A stretch of 64,000 bases of DNA. It comes from Limosilactobacillus frumenti DSM 13145. Its GTDB lineage: Bacteria; Bacillota; Bacilli; Lactobacillales; Lactobacillaceae. The stretch spans positions 310,001-374,000 of the forward strand of contig NZ_AZER01000016.1 in the NCBI RefSeq assembly GCF_001436045.1, in the 5' to 3' direction. Under the pieces are notes generated by a model that made no database searches, was not told the DNA's origin, and saw only the letters and a list, made by a program, of their open reading frames with translations. Positions within the stretch are counted from its first letter, which is position 1, and every line of letters starts with the position of its first letter. Position numbers and translations under genes: made by a program. Of the stretch, positions 34,318 to 43,480 are shown piece by piece.

Positions 34318-35634
34318 CTAATCAACATCGACTAACCCATGGAACAAGCCATAAACAAATTCACTTGCATTGAACTTCTGCAGGTCAGTAACCTTTTCAC
34401 CCAGGCCAACATACTTAACTGGCAGGTGAAGTTCGTTGCGGATAGCAAGAACAATCCCCCCACGGGCCGTTCCATCAAGCTTGGTGAGGACAATTCCCGT
34501 CACATCCGTACTTTCTTTGAACATTTTCGCCTGGTTCAGTGCATTCTGTCCAGTAGTGGCATCCAGTACTAACAGCACTTCATGCGGAGCATCCGGAATT
34601 TCACGGGTCAAAATCCGCTTCATCTTGGCCAATTCCTTCATCAGGTTAACCTTGTTCTGCAGACGACCAGCTGTGTCAACAAATAGAATATCATAATGCT
34701 GGTTCTTAGCCTTTTGGACAGCATCAAAAACAACCGCTGCCGGATCACCATTTTCTGGTCCGGTCACAATATCAACACCATCACGTTTAGCCCAAACATC
34801 GAGCTGCTCAGTTGCTCCAGCACGGAAAGTATCGGCCGCCGCCAATAAAACTTTCTTGCCCTGATGCTTAAAGAGGGCCGCCATCTTACCAATGGTGGTT
34901 GTCTTACCAGCACCATTGACACCAACAAACATGATCACGGTTGGCCCTTCCTTAGCGAAGTTCAGGTTAGGGTTCTCACCTTCACCAGCTTGTTCGTACA
35001 GATCAACCATTTTTTCAATAATGACGTTAGAAACTTCCTGCTTACTCTTGGCGTTTTGTAGCTTAACTTCTTCTCGTAATTCGTCTGAAAGTTTCATCGC
35101 CATGTCAAAGCCAACATCAGATTCAATCAACATATCTTCCAGGTCATCGAAGAAGTCCTCGTCAACGTGCCGGAAGTTGGCCAAGAAACGGTTCAACCGA
35201 GCGCCAAAACCCGTTCGTGACTTCTCCAGACCGCGGTCATACTTATTTTCGCTCTCATCAGTTGAATTTTCTTCTTCATTAGCAGTTGTGGTAGTTTCTT
35301 CAACTGGTGCTTCATGATCATCTGGTGAAGTCGACAGTGATGATTCTACTTGACTGGTTGATGACACAGATTCTTCAACACTGGCAGCAACAGATGCGGA
35401 GGTTGACACGGAAGTCGAAAGTGACTGCGACGTTTCCTCACTAGCGGTACTAGTTACCGCTTCGCTCATCATAGTGGAATGACTGGTTGATTCAGTCGTG
35501 GAGGTTTGACTAGCACTACCAGCCTCAGAAACTGAGTTCATTAATGACGTGCTATTGCTAGTCGATTCGCTACTAGTTTGTGAACTTTCTTCTGGTGCTT
35601 TGCGATGACGACGAAAAATATCAAATAATCCCAT
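34318..35634 (-). CDS. ftsY: SRP receptor FtsY with a serine/threonine-rich N-terminal extension
   Basis: Membrane-associated GTPase that docks the SRP. NG domain: P-loop GVNGAGKTTTIGK (238-250), DTFRAGATEQL (269-278), DTAGR (320-324), TKLDGTARGG (384-393). The N-terminal segment 17-104 is unusual: 50 of 88 residues are Ser or Thr, where FtsY normally has an acidic A domain; an acidic patch (about 105-132) follows. 438 aa. Downstream of smc by 20 nt and upstream of ylxM-ffh, so the SRP components are co-expressed. Confidence 0.96.
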   Translation of the reverse strand: MGLFDIFRRHRKAPEESSQTSSESTSNSTSLMNSVSEAGSASQTSTTESTSHSTMMSEAVTSTASEETSQSLSTSVSTSASVAASVEESVSSTSQVESSLSTSPDDHEAPVEETTTTANEEENSTDESENKYDRGLEKSRTGFGARLNRFLANFRHVDEDFFDDLEDMLIESDVGFDMAMKLSDELREEVKLQNAKSKQEVSNVIIEKMVDLYEQAGEGENPNLNFAKEGPTVIMFVGVNGAGKTTTIGKMAALFKHQGKKVLLAAADTFRAGATEQLDVWAKRDGVDIVTGPENGDPAAVVFDAVQKAKNQHYDILFVDTAGRLQNKVNLMKELAKMKRILTREIPDAPHEVLLVLDATTGQNALNQAKMFKESTDVTGIVLTKLDGTARGGIVLAIRNELHLPVKYVGLGEKVTDLQKFNASEFVYGLFHGLVDVD

Positions 35635-35654
35635 TGATTACGCCTTCTTTCATG

Positions 35655-38600
35655 TTAATCTTGGTCTTCATTTTCCAAAGCATCAACCACATCGACGGAG
35701 ACCATCCGGGAAACTCCGGACTCCTGCATAGTGACACCATACAGAACGTTGGCATTCATCATGGTTCCCTTCCGGTGAGTGATCACGATAAATTGTGGGC
35801 CATCCGTCCCAAAGTGGCTGAGGTAATTAGCAAACCGCTGGACATTGACCTCATCCAGGGCTGCTTCTGGTTCATCTAGGATAGCAAACGGTACTGGGCG
35901 CACCTTCAGGATGGCAAAAAGAAGGGTAATCGCCGTCAGTGCCTTTTCACCACCAGAGAGGAGACTCATCCGCTGGTTCTTTTTACCAGGCGGCTGGGCC
36001 ATAATGTCCACCCCAGAGGTTAAAAAATCGTCTGGATCGGTGAGGACTAACTTTGCCTGCCCACCAGCAAAGATCTGCTGAAACGTTTCGTTGAAAGCCT
36101 TCGAAACCTTCTTGAAAGTCGTTGAGAAGCGGTCCTTCACCTGGTCATCCATCTCGTTCATGGTGGTCCGTAATTGTTCCCGTGAGGCCAACAAGTCGTT
36201 TTGCTGACCAGTCAAGAAGTCATAACGTTCCTTCACCCGTTTGTATTCCTCGATCGCACCAGTATTAACTTCACCAAGGTCGGCCAGGCCCCGCTTGAGT
36301 AATTTGAGCTTGATCTTTAATTGATCATCCGGCAGATCAGATAACTTCTGACGAGCTTCATCGATGGTCATGGAATACTGCTCACTCAAATGGTTGAGTT
36401 GGTTGTCCATCTTGGCTTCACACTTGACCTTTTGCGAATTGACGTCGTTTACGTCATTTAAGGTAGCCCGTTGCAACCCTACTAAGCGGTCATGGTGGTC
36501 TTCGGCAGCGGTTAACTTAGCTGTCAGCTTGGCCAGTTCAGAACCATTTTCATGTAAAGCTTTCTTAGCAGACTGAAGTTGTTCCTCTGTTGTTGCCAAA
36601 ACGGTTGCCGCCGACTGGTTATCAGCCTGGTGGTTATTCAAGGCCGTCTTGAGTTGAGCTAATTGTTCTTGCAGATGATCAACATTAACTGCCAAATCAC
36701 CATCTTGATGGTGTAATTCTTGGGAGTGCTGCTGAAGTTGTTGCAACCGTTCCTTAGCCACCGCTAGCCATTCTTGCATCTGATGTAACTGCTCATTTTG
36801 GGCTGATGCGTTCGTTTGCAATTCCTGAATCTGTTGCTCCATGTGAGCAATTTGATCCTTGCTCTGGTCAAATTCAGCTTGTGCATTATCAGCTTGTTTA
36901 ACCAGGGACTGGACCTGCTCCTCATAATCAGCGTGTTGCGATTGTTGTTGAGCAGCTTGTTCTTCGACAGCCTTCAATTGTCGTTCGAGGGTTTGCACCT
37001 GACTGGTTGCAATCTGCAACTTACTTTGAATAGCATGCATATCAGCCTGTTGAGCAGTATATTTTCTCTGCAGTTGCTGGTTAACCTGATCATTGGCTGA
37101 CTGAGCGCGATGTAATTTAGCGACCTCTTGTTCTAACTGAGAAGCAGTCGTCTGTTGTTCCTTCAACGTGGCTTCCAATTGGTCAGCTAACTGCTTTTGG
37201 GACAGCAAGCCCATTCTCTGGTGACGGTTAGCCCCACCAGTCATGGAGCCAGAAGCGTTAATCAACTGACCGTCAAGGGTAACTACCCGGACATAATGAT
37301 GACCAGCTCGCGCAATAGCCGTCGCATTGTCCAGGTTATCGGCAACCACCGTATTGCCAAGCAGGTGTTCAACGATAATCTGGTAACGCGGAGCAAACTT
37401 AATCAGGTCTGCCGCCCGGCCAAGATAACCGACCATTGTCGATAGTTGCTGAAAGACATTACTAGAACGCCGTTGGCTGAGCGAATCTAACGGTAGAATT
37501 GTAACCCGTCCAGCACGATGACGAACAAGGGCGTGGATAATATCTTTACCAGTAGTCTGAGTGTCGACAACCAATTGTTGCAGTTGGCTCCCCAGCACAG
37601 TTTCAATCGCCGTCGTATAACGTTTAGGCACCGTCAAAAGTTCATTAACGGCCCCTGCCAATCCTGGAAACCGGGACCGGTTTTTAAGAACAAACTGAAC
37701 GCCCTGGTAATAACCCGCGTAGGCATCTTGCATTGATTGATAGTTCTTAATTCGCGATTGAGTCGAATGGACATCCCCCAACGCTTGATACCACTTTCGC
37801 TGAGCATCACTGTATTGTTGTTGTAACTGGCTGCGCCGCTGGTTGCTTTCTGTCAGTTGCGTCCCCAGTTGCTTGGCAGCCTTTTCCGCCTGGTCAGCCT
37901 TGGCTTGCGCCGCTTGTGCATTATCACGGGCTGCTTTCAGGCGGGCCGTCAACTGCTTACTTTCATCTGCACTTTGCTGTTGACTGTGAAGAGCTTGCTC
38001 ATGGTTCGTCTTAAGGAAGTTTTGCTGGTTCTGCAGGTTAGTAATCGTCTGCATTAATTCCACTTGGTGGGACCGCTTTTGTTTCAACTGATCAGTTAAT
38101 TGCGCAATTCGCTCCTCACCCGTCATTTGCTGAGCAGCCGTCAGTTCTTTTTCATGGTCAGCAATGGCGGCCTTTTGTTTATTAACCGCCTGCTTAGCAT
38201 CGGCAAGTTGGCGCTGGAGTTGGTCCCGTCGCTCTTGGAGGGCTGCTAATTGGTCAGTCAACCGCTGTTGCTCCGCCTCCTGCTGTTCTTTACGAACGGA
38301 TGCCACGGACTGCTGGTTTTTTAGCTTAGCAATGGTTTCCGTGTGTTCTAGAATATTGGACTGCAACTGGTCCTTTGTTCCCTGAAGCAGTTGTTGGCGT
38401 TGCTTGAACTTAAGAAGTTCCTGGTTAGACACTGTGACTTCGCGATTATACTTTTCTTCCAACTGCTTCTTATCAGCTAATTGCTTGGTTAGTTTGGTCA
38501 GCTGGTCATGGTGTTGATCGTACGACCGAACAGTTTGGGTCCGATCTAGCAAGTCGAATTGGCCCTTTTGTTCCAGGTAATCCTCCGCCAGGGCACTTTC

Positions 38601-39221
38601 GTCGGCTAATGGTTCCATCTGGGACTTTAATTCACTGACAATATCGCTAACCCGGTGAAGATTATCCATGGTCGTCGCTAACTTTTTCTCAGCGGCATCC
38701 TTGTTTTTTTTGTATTTAGCCACTCCGGCAACCGTTTCAATAATGGCTCGCCGATCAAGTGGTTTTCCGTTAAAGATGGATTCAATCCGACCCTGAGAAA
38801 TAATTGAGAATGATTCCCGACCAAGACCAGAATCAATAAATAGGTCCACAATGTCTTTCAAGCGGACCGGCTGATCATTGACAAGGTACTCACTATCACC
38901 ATTCCGGTACAGCTTTCTGGTGATCGTTAATTCGGTATAATCACTAGCCAGATAGTGGTCACTATTATCAAAAGTAATCGAAACTAACGCCCGGTTCAGT
39001 GGTGCCCGCGAGCTTGAACCAGAGAAAATCACGTCTGCCATCTTATCACCACGTAATTGGTGGGCTGATTGTTCACCCATTACCCAGCGAATTGCTTCGA
39101 TGATGTTACTCTTACCAGACCCGTTAGGACCCACAATGCCGGTCATCCCTGGTTTGAATTTAATTGTTGTCTTTTGGGCAAAAGACTTAAAACCATCAAT
39201 TGTTAAAGATAATAATTGCAT
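35655..39221 (-). CDS. smc: Chromosome partition protein SMC
   Basis: 1188-aa ring ATPase for chromosome condensation and segregation. N-terminal Walker A GPNGSGKSNIIEAIRW (32-47), two long Gln-rich coiled coils, a hinge around residues 515-660 (LPGLAGAVNELL-like start, SGSMTGGANRH at its end), C-terminal signature LSGGEKALTAITLLF and Walker B PFAILDEPEAALDEVN. ScpA/ScpB partners are not in the window. Between rnc and ftsY, the usual Firmicutes order. Confidence 0.97.
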   Translation of the reverse strand: MQLLSLTIDGFKSFAQKTTIKFKPGMTGIVGPNGSGKSNIIEAIRWVMGEQSAHQLRGDKMADVIFSGSSSRAPLNRALVSITFDNSDHYLASDYTELTITRKLYRNGDSEYLVNDQPVRLKDIVDLFIDSGLGRESFSIISQGRIESIFNGKPLDRRAIIETVAGVAKYKKNKDAAEKKLATTMDNLHRVSDIVSELKSQMEPLADESALAEDYLEQKGQFDLLDRTQTVRSYDQHHDQLTKLTKQLADKKQLEEKYNREVTVSNQELLKFKQRQQLLQGTKDQLQSNILEHTETIAKLKNQQSVASVRKEQQEAEQQRLTDQLAALQERRDQLQRQLADAKQAVNKQKAAIADHEKELTAAQQMTGEERIAQLTDQLKQKRSHQVELMQTITNLQNQQNFLKTNHEQALHSQQQSADESKQLTARLKAARDNAQAAQAKADQAEKAAKQLGTQLTESNQRRSQLQQQYSDAQRKWYQALGDVHSTQSRIKNYQSMQDAYAGYYQGVQFVLKNRSRFPGLAGAVNELLTVPKRYTTAIETVLGSQLQQLVVDTQTTGKDIIHALVRHRAGRVTILPLDSLSQRRSSNVFQQLSTMVGYLGRAADLIKFAPRYQIIVEHLLGNTVVADNLDNATAIARAGHHYVRVVTLDGQLINASGSMTGGANRHQRMGLLSQKQLADQLEATLKEQQTTASQLEQEVAKLHRAQSANDQVNQQLQRKYTAQQADMHAIQSKLQIATSQVQTLERQLKAVEEQAAQQQSQHADYEEQVQSLVKQADNAQAEFDQSKDQIAHMEQQIQELQTNASAQNEQLHQMQEWLAVAKERLQQLQQHSQELHHQDGDLAVNVDHLQEQLAQLKTALNNHQADNQSAATVLATTEEQLQSAKKALHENGSELAKLTAKLTAAEDHHDRLVGLQRATLNDVNDVNSQKVKCEAKMDNQLNHLSEQYSMTIDEARQKLSDLPDDQLKIKLKLLKRGLADLGEVNTGAIEEYKRVKERYDFLTGQQNDLLASREQLRTTMNEMDDQVKDRFSTTFKKVSKAFNETFQQIFAGGQAKLVLTDPDDFLTSGVDIMAQPPGKKNQRMSLLSGGEKALTAITLLFAILKVRPVPFAILDEPEAALDEVNVQRFANYLSHFGTDGPQFIVITHRKGTMMNANVLYGVTMQESGVSRMVSVDVVDALENEDQD

Positions 39222-39238
39222 TCGTTAACCACTCGTTA

Positions 39239-39943
39239 TTAGTTTTGTTGGGCCCGTAATTTATGAAGAGCTTGAACCGCAGCTTGCATTTCAGCATGCT
39301 TCTTCGAAGAGCCAACCCCTTCACCGATTACTTTGTCATTAGCGGAAACATTAACTTTGAAAACTGGTTCATTTTCCGTACCAGATTCAGAAAGCAGGTG
39401 GTATTCAATCTTGACATCACCATTGCGTTGCAAGAATTCTTGCAAACTAGTCTTCGCATCAACCGCATGGTCAAACCAACCCATGTCCAACTTGGGGAAA
39501 ATGACCCGCCGAACAAACTTTTCCACTGCTGGACGACCTTGATCTAAATACAATGCGCCCACAAAAGATTCAAAAATATCACAGAGGAGACCAGGACGCT
39601 GACGAGCCCCTGCCAATTCTTCACCGTGGCCTAAACGAATGTACTGGTCAAAATGACATTCCTTAGCGAACTTCGAGAAACTGTCTTCGCACACCATCGC
39701 CGCACGCAGCCGGGTTAATTTCCCTTGGGGCAGCTCTGGATAACGTTTATAAATATACTCTGAAACGATTAATTCCAACACGGCATCGCCAAGAAATTCG
39801 ATTCGCTCATAGAACTTAAGGCCCTGATTAGGGTGTTCATTAACATAAGAAGCCTGGGTAAATGCTTCCGCCAGTAAATCTGGATTGTCAAAATGAATAT
39901 CAAATTCCTTGGCCAGGTAGTCTTGTAACTCCTTAATTGTCAT
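39239..39943 (-). CDS. rnc: Ribonuclease III
   Basis: 234-aa double-strand-specific endoribonuclease for rRNA maturation. The catalytic signature ERIEFLGDAVLELIVS is intact and a C-terminal dsRBD (EGVGSSKKHAEMQAAVQAL) follows. ATG 39943 (MTIKELQD) follows AAAGGGAG; the longer frame to 40003 starts inside the upstream hairpin. Its promoter appears to overlap the acpP terminator. Confidence 0.97.
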   Translation of the reverse strand: MTIKELQDYLAKEFDIHFDNPDLLAEAFTQASYVNEHPNQGLKFYERIEFLGDAVLELIVSEYIYKRYPELPQGKLTRLRAAMVCEDSFSKFAKECHFDQYIRLGHGEELAGARQRPGLLCDIFESFVGALYLDQGRPAVEKFVRRVIFPKLDMGWFDHAVDAKTSLQEFLQRNGDVKIEYHLLSESGTENEPVFKVNVSANDKVIGEGVGSSKKHAEMQAAVQALHKLRAQQN

Positions 39944-39963
39944 TACTCCCTTTCTAGATAAAT

Positions 39964-39999
39964 ACAAAAAGCCGCGATAAAGTATAGCCTTCATCGCGG
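39964..39999 (-). terminator. acpP terminator
   Basis: CCGCGAT (39972-39978) pairs with ATCGCGG (39993-39999), followed on the minus strand by CTTTTTGTATTT, 14 nt after acpP. Confidence 0.75.
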
Positions 40000-40010
40000 A
40001 CATTAATCAA
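39981..40010 (-). promoter_or_regulatory. rnc promoter nested in the acpP terminator
   Basis: TTGATT (40005-40010), 18-nt spacer, TATACT (39981-39986). The -10 lies in the terminator loop and the spacer in one arm, so termination and initiation share the same DNA. Confidence 0.5.
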
Positions 40011-40013
40011 TAA

Positions 40014-40268
40014 TTAATCAGCGGTATGTTCGGCAATGTAGTCGACAACTTCACCAATCGTACTGAGCTTTTCAGCATCTTCATCATCAATTTCTTCACC
40101 AAACGTGTCCTCCAATTCAAGGACAAATTCAACGAAATCAATGGAATCAGCGTCTAAATCAGTTTTTAAGTTCAATTCATCGGTAATTTTTGCACGGTCA
40201 ACATCAAAGTGATCGGCAACGATCTCGGAAACCTTATTAAAGATTTCTTTTTTCTTATCATCAGCCAT
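40014..40268 (-). CDS. acpP: Acyl carrier protein
   Basis: 84-aa acidic carrier. The phosphopantetheine attachment serine lies in DLDADSIDFVEFVLELED, with DSI where DSL is usual. Follows plsX, which uses acyl-ACP, a common pairing in lactobacilli that may serve phospholipid synthesis separately from a fab-cluster ACP. Confidence 0.95.
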   Translation of the reverse strand: MADDKKKEIFNKVSEIVADHFDVDRAKITDELNLKTDLDADSIDFVEFVLELEDTFGEEIDDEDAEKLSTIGEVVDYIAEHTAD

Positions 40269-40303
40269 CGTTGTTTACCTCTCTTTACTATTTCGCTACT
40301 ATT

Positions 40304-41335
40304 TTAGGCGTTTTTTGTTGGCTTGTCTACCTTAGCTTCTGGATCAAAGAATTCAACCGTCTTTTCGATGACGCCGGTCTTCAACATCGTCCGAATTTGG
40401 CTAATCGTACTTTTGACCGCAACAGAATCTGAGGCACCATGAGTTTTCACAACTGGCGCTTTCAAGCCAAGTAGAACAGCACCACCATAAGTAGAAGTGT
40501 TCATCTTCTGACCAATGCGGTGAAAAACAGGATGCAGTAACAGGTAACCTAATTTAGCACGCAACCCACCATGCAGGATCCCATCTTTAAGGACACTCAT
40601 GATCATCTTGGCGGTTCCTTCAGTAGCTTTCAAAGCTGCATTGGCAGTCCAACCATCACTAACAATAATATCAGCTTTGCCAAACAAAAGATCGCCAGAT
40701 TCAACATTACCAATAAAGTTAAGGTCATCTAAGGCGTTTAATTGCTGCCAAACTGCCTTATGGAACTTATCACCCTTATCTTCTTCCGCACCATTATTTA
40801 ACAGCGCAATCCGGGGATTAGCAACCCCCAAAACCTGTTCCGCATAGAACTTACCAAGATAAGCATATTGGACAAGGTTCTTTTCCTTCGATTCGGCATT
40901 CGCCCCACTATCCAAATAGACGAAGTTATGCCGCTTAGCACCTGGTTTAGTGATCGGCAAGATACTGGTGAGGCCGGGACGGTCAATCCCTTTGATCCGG
41001 CCCACGATGAATAAACCAGCTGCCAAAATAGCTCCCGTATTGCCCGCAGATAAAAAGGCATCCGCTTTTCCTTCCTTAACGGCACGAGCAGCACGTACAA
41101 TTGAAGAATCCTTCTTATGACGAATGGCACGGACTGGTTCTTCGCCCATACTAATTTCTTCTGTCGTCTTGATCATCCGAATCCGGTCCGAATTATTAAT
41201 CAAAGGTTCAACTTTGCTAGGATCCCCATATAAATCAAACTCTAAATCTGGATAAAGATCACGTGCAGCTTCAACACCCTCCACAACTGCTTGTGGGGCG
41301 TTGTCACCACCCATTGCATCAACAGCAATTTTCAT
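40304..41335 (-). CDS. plsX: Phosphate acyltransferase PlsX
   Basis: Converts acyl-ACP to acyl-phosphate, the acyl donor for PlsY in phosphatidate synthesis. MKIAVDAMGGDNAPQAVVEG at the N-terminus and FLSAGNTGAILAAG, LLNNGAEEDKG, IVSDGWTANAALK are diagnostic. 343 aa. ATG 41335 follows GGAGGAAATAAGTA. Between recG and acpP. Confidence 0.97.
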   Translation of the reverse strand: MKIAVDAMGGDNAPQAVVEGVEAARDLYPDLEFDLYGDPSKVEPLINNSDRIRMIKTTEEISMGEEPVRAIRHKKDSSIVRAARAVKEGKADAFLSAGNTGAILAAGLFIVGRIKGIDRPGLTSILPITKPGAKRHNFVYLDSGANAESKEKNLVQYAYLGKFYAEQVLGVANPRIALLNNGAEEDKGDKFHKAVWQQLNALDDLNFIGNVESGDLLFGKADIIVSDGWTANAALKATEGTAKMIMSVLKDGILHGGLRAKLGYLLLHPVFHRIGQKMNTSTYGGAVLLGLKAPVVKTHGASDSVAVKSTISQIRTMLKTGVIEKTVEFFDPEAKVDKPTKNA

Positions 41336-41352
41336 TACTTATTTCCTCCGTT

Positions 41353-43389
41353 CTAATCGAAATGTGTTTCTAATTGATGACGTTTCAAATATAACACTAA
41401 TGGTTGATTATCATCATACGCGTCCCAATGCGGCTCGGCAAGCAAATTGGCTGCATCTTCTCTGGCAATTTGAAGAATCTTTAAATCACCCACGGGATCG
41501 CCAACCTTAAAGTCAGGAACGCCTGATTGCTTATCCCCTAAAATGTCTCCTGATCCACGTAATTCCAAATCCTTTTGCGCAACTTGGAAACCATCAGTGG
41601 TTGCGACCATCGTTTTCATCCGTTCTTTGCCTTCTGGAGTTTTGGGATCAGCAATTAATAAACAATAACTCTGTCGCTGGCCACGACCAACCCGACCCCG
41701 TAACTGATGCAACTGAGCCAGACCAAAGCGATCAGCATCATAAATAATCATCACGGTCGCGTTGGGATTATCAACCCCGACTTCAACCACAGTAGTAGAA
41801 ACCAAGACCTGAATCTGACCATTTTTAAATTGGTCCATTACGGCATCCTTTTCGTCCCCACTCATCCGACCATGAAGGAGACCGACCTGATAATTTGGTT
41901 CAAAATATGCAGCTAGTTGCTGGTAAAGATCGGTAGCGTTTTGGACATCTAGTGATTCCGACTCTTCAATCAATGGGCTAACGACATAAGCCTGTGCTCC
42001 CGAAGATAATTGATCCCGGAGAAAATGAAGCGCCTCATTGGTATTTTTACCTTGAATCCACTTCGTTTGAATGGGCTTACGACCCGCGGGCAGTTGGTCA
42101 ATTACCGAAACATCCATTTCCCCGTACGTTGTAATCGCAAGAGTCCGGGGAATTGGCGTCGCTGTCATCGCTAGGACATCCGGATGTTCACCTTTTTCCC
42201 GCAATTGTTGACGTTGGTTAACCCCAAAGCGGTGCTGTTCATCTGTGATCACCAGGCCCAGATTGGCATATTGAACATCATTTTGAATCAAGGCATGGGT
42301 ACCAATAATCAGGTTAATGTCACCCCGCTTGATTGCTGTCAGCAATTCACGGTGTTGTTTAGTAGTCAGAGAACCCGTCAGCAGACCCACATGAACATGG
42401 GTGCCCGCAAAAACTTTGGCTAACTTTTCAGCATGCTGACTCGCTAAAATTTCGGTGGGTGCCATTAGAGCAGCCTGATAGCCAGCAGTAATCGTCGCAT
42501 AAATTGCGATCGCGGCCACAACGGTTTTACCAGAACCAACATCCCCTTGGAGAAGGCGGTTCATCTGATATGGCAAGCGGAGATCACGACAAATTTCATT
42601 GACTACCCGTTTCTGGGCGTCCGTCAGTTCAAATGGAAGTCCGGCAATAAACTGTTTGACTTCGTCGTTGTGATATAGGATCCGGGTGCCGTCCTCGCGT
42701 TGGTGAACTCGTCGAATCGCTTGCAATCGTAGTTGAAAAAGGAAAAATTCCTCGTATGTAGCGGTACGGCGGGCAGCCTTAGCCATCGCGGCATCTTCTG
42801 GAAAGTGCATTTCCTTAATCATTTGACGACGGTCCATCAAACGATAGTGATCACGTAACGATTGTGGCAATAACGTAGGGATAACGTTCTGATAATCCTC
42901 AAATGCCTGACGGATTAGTGAACGAAGTGTTCCCTGGCGAATATGTTTATTAACTGGATAAATAGCCCCATATTCGTTGCCCTTATTACTTGCGGTAGTC
43001 ACCAGTTTATTAGCCGTTATTTGTTGGCGGCGGGCATCCCATTTTCCCATGACAGTCACTTGACGATCCATTTCAACCTGCTTTTTAAGGTAGGGCTGGT
43101 TGAAAAAAGTAACCATTACAACTTGTTGGCCAACCCGAATACGAAAACTGAGACGGTTTCGCCGGTAGCCAAAGCGGGTAAACAGCGGCTCCGAAACGAT
43201 TTGACCTTTCAAAGTAATTTTCTGTTTATCCTTCGCGGTACTTAAGTCTGTCGGGGTAAAGTCATCGTACCGACTTGGGTAGTATGTCAGGAGGTCTTCA
43301 ATTGTATCAATGTTTAAAGTCGCCAGGTCAGCAACCCGCTTGGGCCCAACACCCTTTAGTTCGGCAACCGAGTCTTGTAAACTCTTCAA
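41353..43389 (-). CDS. recG: ATP-dependent DNA helicase RecG
   Basis: 678-aa branch-migration helicase that regresses stalled forks. N-terminal wedge/OB domain, then helicase motifs LLQGDVGSGKTVVA, TDEQHRFGV (DEQH box), TATPIPRTLAIT and QLRGRVGRGQRQS. The start is TTG 43389, with GGAGGG at 7 nt. Preceded by a terminator-like hairpin after fakA. Confidence 0.97.
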   Translation of the reverse strand: MKSLQDSVAELKGVGPKRVADLATLNIDTIEDLLTYYPSRYDDFTPTDLSTAKDKQKITLKGQIVSEPLFTRFGYRRNRLSFRIRVGQQVVMVTFFNQPYLKKQVEMDRQVTVMGKWDARRQQITANKLVTTASNKGNEYGAIYPVNKHIRQGTLRSLIRQAFEDYQNVIPTLLPQSLRDHYRLMDRRQMIKEMHFPEDAAMAKAARRTATYEEFFLFQLRLQAIRRVHQREDGTRILYHNDEVKQFIAGLPFELTDAQKRVVNEICRDLRLPYQMNRLLQGDVGSGKTVVAAIAIYATITAGYQAALMAPTEILASQHAEKLAKVFAGTHVHVGLLTGSLTTKQHRELLTAIKRGDINLIIGTHALIQNDVQYANLGLVITDEQHRFGVNQRQQLREKGEHPDVLAMTATPIPRTLAITTYGEMDVSVIDQLPAGRKPIQTKWIQGKNTNEALHFLRDQLSSGAQAYVVSPLIEESESLDVQNATDLYQQLAAYFEPNYQVGLLHGRMSGDEKDAVMDQFKNGQIQVLVSTTVVEVGVDNPNATVMIIYDADRFGLAQLHQLRGRVGRGQRQSYCLLIADPKTPEGKERMKTMVATTDGFQVAQKDLELRGSGDILGDKQSGVPDFKVGDPVGDLKILQIAREDAANLLAEPHWDAYDDNQPLVLYLKRHQLETHFD

Positions 43390-43406
43390 TGACGATCCCT
43401 CCTTTT

Positions 43407-43452
43407 AAATAATAAAGGAGTGGAAAGAAGTCCATTTGACTCTCCCACCCCT
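43407..43452 (-). terminator. Internal terminator between fakA and recG
   Basis: AGGAGTGG (43416-43423) pairs with CCACCCCT (43445-43452) including a G-U pair, then TTTATTATTT on the minus strand, running into the recG Shine-Dalgarno. Confidence 0.6.
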
Positions 43453-43480
43453 CGCGAGAATAGCGATTATTGCTAAGTAA

